Positions 1 through 5,694 are shown, numbered from the stretch's first letter. The stretch: 5,841 nt of DNA from Candidatus Woykebacteria bacterium GWB1_45_5 (GCA_001816645.1 MHCO01000010.1:1-5841), one strand, 5' to 3'. A program made the numbers and translations. The notes: generated by a model from the letters alone, not told the origin.

Positions 1-123
1 CTTTTTCTCTCCTAGCGAACAATTTGATTAAGATTGAGAATAATCCATCAAATTCCTTCTCGCCAAGAATTTACCGTCGGAGTGAATTAACCCACCGGTG
101 TGTCAACGTAAATGTCGTAGAAA

Positions 124-151
124 TTGACAAACAAGCGTTCTAGGCGATAAG
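124..151 (+). promoter_or_regulatory. Promoter candidate for the dockerin-cohesin operon
   Basis: A perfect -35 box TTGACA (124-129) is followed after 16 nt by GATAAG (146-151), which matches 4 of 6 bases of the -10 consensus. Transcription would start near 157-160 and give a very short leader before the ATG at 170. The -10 lies inside the loop of the inverted repeat annotated at 138-163. Confidence 0.55.
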
Positions 152-163
152 CTTAACCTAGAA
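138..163 (+). repeat. Inverted repeat around the -10 element and RBS
   Basis: TTCTAGG (138-144) and CCTAGAA (157-163) form a perfect 7-bp inverted repeat with a 12-nt loop. The loop contains the candidate -10 and the palindrome TAAGCTTA (148-155). The right arm overlaps the AGAAGG Shine-Dalgarno-like sequence (160-165), 4 nt before the ATG at 170. It could be an operator for a dimeric repressor. It could act as an RNA hairpin only if transcription starts upstream of the predicted site. Both roles are inference. Confidence 0.45.
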
Positions 164-169
164 GGCTCC

Positions 170-1519
170 ATGGGTTTATCACCAAGAATCAAGAAAACAA
201 TCAAGCTAGAGTGTTCAGAAAGAAATCTACTGATTGCCCTCGGGGCTTTGGTTATCTTAGTCTCCATTCCCCTGACAGTTTCTCTTTCCCGTCAAAGACC
301 AAGTCTTACTCCGCAAGCAGCAGCCCAAACTATTAACTTGGAAATTAGTGCCGGTGCTGATGATGCTTACCAGAGCTACAGTAGTAAAGGTTCGGCGGAT
401 TACAACGACTATTACATTTCAATGAACTCAAATGATGCAAACCTCCTTCGGTATAGTGGCGGTTTCCGCTTTACCAATGTTAATATCCCTAAAGGAAGCG
501 TCGTCAATTCCGCTGTCTTTCAGCCTTATGTTTATAACAGTACTAATGATAATCCAAATGTCGATATTTTTGCCAATGATGTCGATAACGCAAAGGATTT
601 TGTTATCGAAAGGGATGTCGTAAACCGGGTGAGAACCAGTAATTCTGTGGCCTGGGTAGCGACAAACGTTGGAGTCGGATATAAATCGTCGCCGGATATC
701 AAAAACGTAATCCAGGGAGTTGTAAATCGACCAGGTTGGTCTGCCGGTAATGCTATTGTACTTTTGATTCATGGTAAAACAAGCCCAGATCGGCTATTTT
801 ACGCAAGATCTTATGAGTACGTAACGGGAGGGAGGACACCAGCTAGGCTTATTATTACCTATACCCCACCACCACCGCTTTGCAGTGATGAATGCTCGCC
901 GTCTGGTGCAAAACAATGTACCGATGGCACACATTACAAAACCTGCGGGAATTACGACACCGATTCTTGTTTGGAGTGGTCTTCCTCTACTTCTTGCCCA
1001 GCCGGCCAAACCTGTTCTGGGAGTGGGGTTTGCAGCGCGCCGCCAAACCCCACCCCGAAACCACCAGGGCCGGGTTCTAGTCCAGGTGCAAAAATACTGG
1101 AAAGCATACAGCTGGAAATCTCAATCCCGAACTTGAGAGGGAAGGTACAAGTTAAAGTAGAGGTAGGTAGCGTGTCGCAAAATATCCAGGTTCAAGGCAG
1201 TGGGCCAAAAAGTTACTCTTTGGATTTAAAGGCAGTGGCGTTGCCTCTTGGCCAAGAATATATTTTGGTACTGCAAAGCGGGAAAAGTCTGGTAAAAAAA
1301 GTTAGGTTTACTCCAGAAGGCAGTGAAAGCAAATTGACAATCGGCGACTTGATCTTAGGAGATATAAACCAAGATAATTACATTGGATTGGTTGACCAGC
1401 TAGCTTTAGCTAGTTTTGTTGCTTCGCAAACTTCCTTTGGTGACCTAAATGGAGACGGAATTACCAACTCCTTTGATTGGGCAATTCTTCTCACCCACTT
1501 TGGAAAAAAAGGAGACTAG
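170..1519 (+). CDS. Membrane-anchored multi-domain surface protein with C-terminal dockerin
   Basis: A 449-residue exported protein. Residues 20-39 are a hydrophobic segment after a basic N-terminus. A possible AAA|Q cleavage site near 52 is about 13 residues past the helix, so an uncleaved signal anchor is likely. Residues ~55-231 resemble a DNRLRE-type beta-sandwich, with a 'GGFRFTNVNIPKGSVVNSA' core and an 'ARLIITY' end. Residues 238-288 are a module with eight cysteines, probably four disulfides. A Pro/Gly linker follows (~289-307), then a beta-rich domain (~310-390) in the place where X-type modules precede dockerins. The C-terminal dockerin (397-449) has two calcium loops: D398/N400/D402/D409 and D425/N427/D429/D436. 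The start at 170 has AGAAGG 4 nt upstream. The next gene encodes a cohesin, its likely partner type. No catalytic domain is recognised. The dockerin call is firm; the role in adhesion or surface structure is inferred. Confidence 0.85.
   Translation: MGLSPRIKKTIKLECSERNLLIALGALVILVSIPLTVSLSRQRPSLTPQAAAQTINLEISAGADDAYQSYSSKGSADYNDYYISMNSNDANLLRYSGGFRFTNVNIPKGSVVNSAVFQPYVYNSTNDNPNVDIFANDVDNAKDFVIERDVVNRVRTSNSVAWVATNVGVGYKSSPDIKNVIQGVVNRPGWSAGNAIVLLIHGKTSPDRLFYARSYEYVTGGRTPARLIITYTPPPPLCSDECSPSGAKQCTDGTHYKTCGNYDTDSCLEWSSSTSCPAGQTCSGSGVCSAPPNPTPKPPGPGSSPGAKILESIQLEISIPNLRGKVQVKVEVGSVSQNIQVQGSGPKSYSLDLKAVALPLGQEYILVLQSGKSLVKKVRFTPEGSESKLTIGDLILGDINQDNYIGLVDQLALASFVASQTSFGDLNGDGITNSFDWAILLTHFGKKGD
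1511..1514 (+). promoter_or_regulatory. Shine-Dalgarno site deciding the cohesin gene start
   Basis: GGAG, within AAAGGAG just before the upstream stop codon, lies 10 nt before the ATG at 1525. This favours 1525 over the longer in-frame start at 1477, which would lie deep inside the dockerin coding region. It also suggests translational coupling between the two genes. Confidence 0.6.
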
Positions 1520-1524
1520 ACAAG

Positions 1525-2304
1525 ATGATCACGAGCAGTATAATGGAATTAATGAGGGTAGTTCAAAAGGCCAGCAAGCTTTTTATTTTAGTAATCGTTC
1601 TAACTTCTTTTAGTGTTTGTTTAGCGGGAGCTGTTTTAGCTCAAAACAAGGGTCAAGCTACTCCGAGTGAAGCCTCTATTCTCCTCGAGCCAGCCTCCCA
1701 ACAACTTAAAATGAAGGAGGAATTCCAAGTGGCGGTGGTAATCAACAGCACGCTACCTTTGGCCGGGGCGGATGTTAAGATCAGTTACGACCAAAGGGTA
1801 ATTGACGTAGTTTCCATCGACGAAGGTGAGGCCTTCAAAAATGTGCCTCTAAAGTCGATCAACAAAGGAACGATTTACATCACTGCACTGGCGGAAAGAA
1901 AGGAAGAATTTACTGGCACTGCTATCTTAGCTACCCTTAACCTCAAAGCCAAAGATGCTGGGGATACTAACCTAATCATCGCCTTCAGCCCAGGAGATAC
2001 TGCTGATTCCAACCTCACTCAAGTTCCACCGGCCGATGTTTTAGCCAAAGTGGAGGTCGGTCGCTACATGATTGGGACTCCTGCGCAAAAGACCACCGCG
2101 GCGATTAAGCGCTTCCTCATTAAAATCTTCCCCTACGCTCTATTCTTAGCCTTCCTGGCTATTGCCGGCTATCTTGCTTACCGTTGGTACAAAACTCAGA
2201 AAGCAGCCGGTCCAGAGGTCTTTATCCCCGAAGAAGTTCCGCTTGATCAACCGCCACCAGGACAGCAAGCAGTAAGCGGACCACAGAGCGCAAACAGCAG
2301 TTAG
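1525..2304 (+). CDS. Single-cohesin protein with C-terminal membrane anchor
   Basis: A 259-residue protein. Residues 19-39 form a signal peptide ending VLA, with likely cleavage before Q40. Residues ~51-178 read as a cohesin domain: an opening beta strand (SILLEP), 'LAGADVKISYDQRVIDVVSI', 'GTIYITAL', 'TGTAILATLNLKAKDAG' and a closing 'LAKVEVG' strand. Cohesins bind dockerins in a calcium-dependent way outside the cell. Residues ~203-222 are a membrane helix followed by basic residues, so the 37-residue Pro/Glu-rich tail should be cytoplasmic and the cohesin external. There is no LPXTG motif, so anchoring is by the helix rather than by sortase. The gene starts 5 bp after the dockerin gene, implying one operon. 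In-frame ATGs at 1543 and 1552 are weaker alternatives that would keep the signal peptide. The cohesin call is good; which dockerin it binds is not known. Confidence 0.85.
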   Translation: MITSSIMELMRVVQKASKLFILVIVLTSFSVCLAGAVLAQNKGQATPSEASILLEPASQQLKMKEEFQVAVVINSTLPLAGADVKISYDQRVIDVVSIDEGEAFKNVPLKSINKGTIYITALAERKEEFTGTAILATLNLKAKDAGDTNLIIAFSPGDTADSNLTQVPPADVLAKVEVGRYMIGTPAQKTTAAIKRFLIKIFPYALFLAFLAIAGYLAYRWYKTQKAAGPEVFIPEEVPLDQPPPGQQAVSGPQSANSS

Positions 2305-2323
2305 CAGAGAACAAACAGTAGTT
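2291..2323 (+). repeat. Short direct repeat across the cohesin gene stop codon
   Basis: CAAACAGCAGTT (2291-2302) and CAAACAGTAGTT (2312-2323) match at 11 of 12 bases with a period of 21 nt, exactly seven codons. The first copy encodes the final Asn-Ser-Ser and supplies the first T of the TAG stop. The second copy lies beyond the stop in the same frame and is soon followed by TAA. It looks like a small tandem duplication of the 3' end. Confidence 0.5.
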
Positions 2324-2344
2324 GTTAATTACCAATTTTCTTCT
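2305..2344. other. Convergent gap between the two operons
   Basis: The + and - strand operons meet tail to tail with 40 bases between their stop codons. The only hairpin seen is weak: AACAA (2310-2314) and TTGTT (2322-2326) with a 7-nt loop and no adjoining T-run on either strand. No canonical intrinsic terminator is visible, so transcripts may read into each other or end by another route. Confidence 0.5.
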
Positions 2345-3895
2345 CTAGAGTTCTTTTTCCGTCTCCTCAAAATCTTTTTCGACTTTTTCTTTAGCCTTAT
2401 CGCTTGCTTTCTCTTCGCTGAGATCTTCCTCGACCTCTTCTTCCAGACCTTCGAAGATTTCTTTAAGTTTTTTGCGGTAGCGGCGGGAACGTAAGATGAA
2501 GAAAACAAATATGATGACCAAAATAATTATTAGACCAAATAAGAAGGAGTAAACAATTATTCCAGGAACGGTCAATCCGGCTAAATCAAATGCCCTCGGG
2601 TCAAGAGTGAAGTTGACGACATTTGATTTTGGTGATTCAATGCCGTCGGGGTTAAGCGCTATTGCGTAGATAGTGTGCTTGCCGGCGGTGAGGAGATTTT
2701 TATGAGTATAGGTGAAATTGCCATTCTTGTCGGTTTTCACAGTCGCAATCTTTTTATCATCAAGATAAATTTCCACCTGAAAGTTGGCTTCCGAGCGACC
2801 GGCAATCTGCAAAGAGGGAGTGTAAGGAATGAAACTACCATCGCTTGGTTTCGTCACTATCGGTGCGGGGATTTCTTTCACCCCAACCTCCACCTGGCCA
2901 ATCCGCTCATTACCGGCCTTGTCGATAGCTTTGACATAAATCGTGTGTTTGCCGGAAGCGATTTTCGGTATCTGGTAGGGGGAGAGGGCAGTAACCCAAA
3001 CACCGTTGTCGATCTTAACTTCGTAGTGGTCGATCCCCGAAGTAGCATCGGCTGTGACAAAAGAAATGATTGGCCGTTTCTCCGCGTCTTTCTTTGGATC
3101 AGCTTCGGGGGTGAAGGGTTCGGGTGGAGTAGAATCGATTTGGACTCGAAAGGAAGTTGTGGCGCTCCAACCGCCACTGCCTTTGACCCGGACGTGAAAA
3201 TACCAAAGACCGTCGGCAACCTCTTTGTAGGTTTTGGCCTTTTCCGTCCCTTCTGAAACAGTGTCAGGGATAGTATCGGCTGACTGATCGAATTGATAGC
3301 TAAACTCGCTTCCCGCACCTGACCAAGAAAGCGAGACGTCTTTATTTTTATACCATTTATCAGAGTCGGGGTGGGTACTGGAGGTAACGGAAGGAGCGGC
3401 GGTAGGCGGTGGTAAGATGTTAAAAGTCGCCGTCCCAAGACTACTTAAAATATTCGTTCCAAAGCCATCATTGGCCAAGACTTTCGAGCCGCTGGCGATG
3501 GATAACTTAGCCGTACCCGGCGAATTGCCTTTGACGATTACTGCGCCAATGTAACCAGCACCTCCGGTATAACCTGGTGTCGGCAGCCCGCATTGGAAAT
3601 GGGCAGAAGTGGGACTGTAACTTGGCGAGCTTGGGTAAAGTTTACAAATACTACCGGCGACCGAAATCCCGGTGACTGTGAAGTTGGAAACTGAAACATA
3701 GACGTCAAAAGTGTTGACTGACTGATCGGCTCCAACATAGATAAAGACATGAAATTTCTCTCCAACATACTTGCTTCCCGTTGTCGGAGAAGGATAGAGT
3801 GAAGCACCGGCTGCTTGCGTCAACTGAGCAAGGTCGGTGGATAGCAAAACGCTAGCTAAGCAAAGCCCGATTAAAATTTTGCGGACAGGTTTCAT
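2345..3895 (-). CDS. Cohesin-like/Ig-repeat membrane protein with charged cytoplasmic tail
   Basis: A 516-residue protein. A signal peptide spans residues 1-28, ending TQA. Residues ~32-162 resemble a diverged cohesin fold, with 'VGEKFHVFIYVG', 'VNTFDVYVSVSNFTVTGISV', 'GYIGAVIVKGNSPGTAKLSI' and a final 'GTATFNI' strand. Cys84 and Cys102 could form a disulfide. Three Ig/FnIII-like domains follow: ~168-255 ('HPDSDKWYKN' and 'GLWYFHVRVKGSGGWS'), ~256-340 ('SGIDHYEVKIDNGVW' and 'GKHTIYVKAIDKAGN') and ~343-431 ('GKHTIYAIALNPDG'). A membrane helix lies at ~444-468. The tail (469-516) begins strongly basic and becomes a Glu/Lys-rich, probably helical segment. The type I topology puts the cohesin-like head far from the membrane on an Ig stalk. 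The gene lies 36 bp downstream of a dockerin gene but has its own promoter candidate and no visible Shine-Dalgarno site. The Ig stalk and anchor are clear; the cohesin assignment is less certain. Confidence 0.8.
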   Translation of the reverse strand: MKPVRKILIGLCLASVLLSTDLAQLTQAAGASLYPSPTTGSKYVGEKFHVFIYVGADQSVNTFDVYVSVSNFTVTGISVAGSICKLYPSSPSYSPTSAHFQCGLPTPGYTGGAGYIGAVIVKGNSPGTAKLSIASGSKVLANDGFGTNILSSLGTATFNILPPPTAAPSVTSSTHPDSDKWYKNKDVSLSWSGAGSEFSYQFDQSADTIPDTVSEGTEKAKTYKEVADGLWYFHVRVKGSGGWSATTSFRVQIDSTPPEPFTPEADPKKDAEKRPIISFVTADATSGIDHYEVKIDNGVWVTALSPYQIPKIASGKHTIYVKAIDKAGNERIGQVEVGVKEIPAPIVTKPSDGSFIPYTPSLQIAGRSEANFQVEIYLDDKKIATVKTDKNGNFTYTHKNLLTAGKHTIYAIALNPDGIESPKSNVVNFTLDPRAFDLAGLTVPGIIVYSFLFGLIIILVIIFVFFILRSRRYRKKLKEIFEGLEEEVEEDLSEEKASDKAKEKVEKDFEETEKEL

Positions 3896-3904
3896 AAAAT
3901 TATC

Positions 3905-3932
3905 AATTCTACATTATTAATTCTAAATTCTT
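3905..3932 (-). repeat. AATTCT short repeats in the AT-rich gap
   Basis: Three copies of AATTCT lie at 3905-3910, 3919-3924 and 3926-3931. The first two continue as AATTCTA. Read on the - strand they give TAGAATT twice, and one of these is the -10 of the promoter candidate for the downstream gene. Confidence 0.4.
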
Positions 3933-3948
3933 TAATCCGTCCAGTCAA
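3920..3948 (-). promoter_or_regulatory. Internal promoter candidate for the cohesin-like gene
   Basis: On the - strand, TTGACT (3948-3943) is separated by exactly 17 nt from TAGAAT (3925-3920). Each hexamer matches 5 of 6 consensus bases. The -35 lies within the last codons of the upstream dockerin gene. Transcription would start near 3913, leaving about 18 nt before the ATG at 3895 with no Shine-Dalgarno sequence. This suggests the cohesin-like receptor can be made independently of the genes upstream. Confidence 0.55.
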
Positions 3949-4741
3949 ACATCATAATACTAAAGTCGATTAGGCCGACCACACCATCGTCATTGGTATC
4001 AGCCGTTTCATTGTTGCTACCCCACCAGTAGAGTAGAATCGAAAAATCAGTTAAATTGACATAACCATCGCAGTTTAGGTCACTTCGTTTACAAGGGTTA
4101 ACCTGCAAATTTACGGTGAAACTGTTAACTGAATCAGAAAGACCAGCCCTTGTCAGATAAGCGTAAAGGCTATTGGCGCCAACATTGTACCCGGAACTTA
4201 ATGTAAAGAGCCAATCGCTGCCGCCGCCAACTACAGCACTGAATTTTTCCCCTCCGTTTAGGAATACATGGACAGTCGAACCAGGTGCCCCCTGGCCAAA
4301 CACTAGAACCGACTCACCTTGGGAAATTGGCGATTTGGATAAAGCAATCGTTGGTGGCAAGTGAATATTACTGATGGGAGTGTCAACATGGGGTGGTAGG
4401 TTGGTACCGTTAAAATAAGTTTCCGGGGTGGTCCGGCCGGCAGTATCAGTGTAATAGAGGGAAAAATCATGCAGGCCTGATGAGCTGACAACAGTTCTCG
4501 TGAAAACACCACTTGGGTTGGTGGTAGTTGTACCAATTACCACCACCCCCTCTTTGAGCGTTACTGTTGAGCTAGCCGGCGCAAAACCGGAGAAAGTAAC
4601 CGTAGTCTCGGGCACGGTGGCGGTGATAGTTACCTGGGCTTCTACAGGCGGGGGATCCGCTCTCGCTTGCCTTGTGCCGACGAGAAAAAAGAGTAGACTA
4701 ACGCTGATAGAAAGGTATAAACAAAAGATCTTCTTAATCAT
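3932..4741 (-). CDS. Secreted Ig-like protein with C-terminal dockerin
   Basis: A 269-residue protein. The signal peptide ends at ARA, with cleavage before D29, and no other membrane segment is present, so it should be released outside the membrane. Two beta-sandwich, Ig-like domains follow: ~34-115 ('VTFSGFAPASSTVTLKEG' and 'HDFSLYYTDTAGRTTPETYF') and ~129-213 ('LPPTIALSKSPISQGESV' and 'NSLYAYLTRAGLSDSVNSF'). The dockerin (215-269) has calcium loops D221/N223/D225/D232 and D248/N250/D252/D259. Its two halves are near-symmetric: DFSILLYWW and DFSIMMFDW. Cys217 and Cys224 flank the first loop and may be a disulfide. From memory, this domain order is common in Parcubacteria/Microgenomates surface proteins. 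The gene overlaps the upstream DUF916-like gene by 8 bp, implying coupled translation, and precedes a cohesin-like membrane protein. No catalytic domain is seen. Confidence 0.85.
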   Translation of the reverse strand: MIKKIFCLYLSISVSLLFFLVGTRQARADPPPVEAQVTITATVPETTVTFSGFAPASSTVTLKEGVVVIGTTTTNPSGVFTRTVVSSSGLHDFSLYYTDTAGRTTPETYFNGTNLPPHVDTPISNIHLPPTIALSKSPISQGESVLVFGQGAPGSTVHVFLNGGEKFSAVVGGGSDWLFTLSSGYNVGANSLYAYLTRAGLSDSVNSFTVNLQVNPCKRSDLNCDGYVNLTDFSILLYWWGSNNETADTNDDGVVGLIDFSIMMFDWTD

Positions 4742-5537
4742 TTTTCTTTCTTCGCTTGGCTAAAAAGATCAGAACAGCAATTACGATTATTGCCCCGGCG
4801 ATCAAAAAGATTTCGGGATGGATCCAAAACGAGTAAAAGACCACTTCTTGCTTTTGGCTACCAAATTCCAAATCAATCTTCGCTTGATAAGGGCCGGGTA
4901 AGGTAGCAGCGTGTTTGACTTGAATTGTTTTTATTTCGGCTGCTTTTAAGCCACCTTTTATTGGCCCCAGGTTCTTTGTTCTACCGAGGAAGTCTTGAAT
5001 TTTTATACTAGCTCGAAAATCAGTGGTTTGATTGCCCCGGTTGGCAATTTTTAGGATTATTGCGTCGCCTTTAGCCGAAAATTGAGCTATCTCAACCTTT
5101 TCTTCGATTCTGCCTAAAACGCGGATTGTAAAATCGGCCCTCTCTTGCCAGCCCTCACCTTTAGCTACGAGAGCTCCATAATAATCAGCCGGTAAGGTAT
5201 CTTTGGGGACTTCAAATTCGATCTCTACTACCCCTAGACCTTGTGGTTGGAGCTCGACTATCTTGGTATTAAGCCGGGCAAAGTTAATTGTATGATCAGC
5301 CCGATCCGTTTCGCTAGTAAACTTACCTTCCGTTAGCTGATAACCTTGCCAAGCTAAATAAACGTTTTTTGGGGCAGAGAAGGAGTTTTTGAGAGTGACT
5401 ACTTCACGGACTGTCTTACCAGGAATGGCTTGAATAAAAAAGCTTTTTGGTTCGATTTTAACGCCCACGTCAGCGAAAGTAGGCGTTATTGAAGAAAGGA
5501 ATATTAGGCCAAACAAAAAGAAAGCAGCTTTCTTCAT
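4734..5537 (-). CDS. DUF916/WxLIP-like membrane-anchored surface protein
   Basis: A 267-residue protein. The signal peptide ends TFA, with cleavage before D23. Residues ~24-141 resemble the DUF916 (WxL-interacting protein, peptidoglycan-binding) beta-sandwich, with 'VKIEPKSFFIQAIPGKTVREVVTLKN' features and 'VPKDTLPADYYGALVAKG', like the conserved 'P...P.DYYGGI' region of that family. A second beta-sandwich follows (~147-236, 'ILKIANRGNQTTDFRASIKI' style). A membrane helix lies at ~243-260, then KRRKKND, placing the C-terminus inside. In Firmicutes such proteins bind WxL proteins and peptidoglycan; no WxL domain is seen in this window. It is the first gene of the - strand operon and overlaps the dockerin gene. 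Upstream of the ATG there is only AAGAAAAG, a weak ribosome site. The family match is from sequence appearance only. Confidence 0.75.
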   Translation of the reverse strand: MKKAAFFLFGLIFLSSITPTFADVGVKIEPKSFFIQAIPGKTVREVVTLKNSFSAPKNVYLAWQGYQLTEGKFTSETDRADHTINFARLNTKIVELQPQGLGVVEIEFEVPKDTLPADYYGALVAKGEGWQERADFTIRVLGRIEEKVEIAQFSAKGDAIILKIANRGNQTTDFRASIKIQDFLGRTKNLGPIKGGLKAAEIKTIQVKHAATLPGPYQAKIDLEFGSQKQEVVFYSFWIHPEIFLIAGAIIVIAVLIFLAKRRKKND

Positions 5538-5542
5538 CTTTT

Positions 5543-5592
5543 CTTATTTTACTACAAGTAAAAGAAGTAAACAGGTGGTTTACGACACCACC
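5543..5592 (-). promoter_or_regulatory. Leader with overlapping hairpins before the DUF916-like gene
   Basis: Three inverted repeats are packed here. GGTGGT (5574-5579) pairs with ACCACC (5587-5592) across a 7-nt loop. GTAAAC (5567-5572) pairs with GTTTAC (5578-5583) across a 5-nt loop. CTTATTTTACT (5543-5553) pairs with AGTAAAAGAAG (5557-5567) with one mismatch across a 3-nt loop. The first two share bases and cannot form together. The third ends 5 nt from the start codon and contains part of the purine-rich ribosome site. If this region is transcribed as a leader it could act as a folding switch; no known riboswitch class is recognised. Confidence 0.4.
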
Positions 5593-5628
5593 CAAAAACC
5601 TCACGCTACGATTGAATACGAATAGTCC

Positions 5629-5658
5629 TTGACTGGTTAACTTATAGTGTGATATAAG
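5629..5658 (+). promoter_or_regulatory. Strong promoter candidate with extended -10
   Basis: TTGACT (5629-5634), an 18-nt spacer and TATAAG (5653-5658) preceded by TGA (5650-5652) form a -35 with an extended -10. The expected start near 5665 gives a leader of about 45 nt for the gene at 5709. Confidence 0.65.
5641..5658. repeat. Palindrome around the -10 element
   Basis: CTTATA (5641-5646) and TATAAG (5653-5658) are a perfect 6-bp inverted repeat separated by GTGTGA. The same TATAAG hexamer is thus presented to both strands. It may be an operator, or overlapping divergent -10 boxes. On the - strand the nearest -35 candidate, TTGGCT, sits 20 nt away, which is too far for a strong promoter. 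Confidence 0.45.
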
Positions 5659-5694
5659 GACCTCACAGCCAAATGCTGCTAAGCCTTCGGTTCT

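Larger units (their letters stand above)
1..169. promoter_or_regulatory. Left divergent intergenic region
   Basis: No credible gene is seen here. The right part holds the promoter of the + strand dockerin gene. The left edge, read on the - strand, has CTAGGAGAG (positions 15-7), which resembles a strong Shine-Dalgarno site, followed by six bases to the window edge. A - strand gene therefore probably starts just outside the window. A weak - strand promoter candidate is TTGGCG (66-61), 18 nt, TATTCT (42-37). An 8-bp inverted repeat, AATTTGAT (21-28) and ATCAAATT (47-54), lies between that candidate and the presumed start. CACCGGTG (93-100) is a perfect palindrome. The divergent gene is inference. 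Confidence 0.4.

Noticed and set aside
1398..1418. Terminator-like hairpin CTAGC-TTTA-GCTAG followed by TTTTG
   Set aside because: It is inside the dockerin coding sequence, has only five strong pairs and a short T-run, and is explained by the codons for Leu-Ala-Leu-Ala-Ser.
1477..1524. Longer start for the cohesin protein at 1477
   Set aside because: It lies inside the dockerin coding region, adds a basic, poorly hydrophobic extension ahead of the signal peptide, and lacks a ribosome site. ATG 1525 has GGAG 10 nt upstream.
2305..2344. Bidirectional intrinsic terminator in the convergent gap
   Set aside because: Only a 5-bp AT-rich stem with no adjoining T-run on either strand was found.
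2675..3256. Antisense open frame of 193 codons opposite the Ig-repeat protein
   Set aside because: No domain, no signal and no ribosome site; the opposite strand carries a clear multi-domain protein.
2878..3438. Same-strand shifted frame of 186 codons inside the Ig-repeat gene
   Set aside because: The composition is low-complexity (Pro, Leu, Ser, Thr) as expected of a shadow frame, and the in-register frame has recognisable domains.
170..4741. True cellulosome locus
   Set aside because: No glycoside hydrolase, carbohydrate-binding module that I can name, or multi-cohesin scaffoldin is present; cohesins and dockerins alone do not define one.
170..5537. Recoded UGA (genetic code 25) of some CPR lineages
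   Set aside because: All five complete genes read through without in-frame TGA and end in TAG or TAA, so no recoding is needed; five genes are too few to exclude it for the genome.
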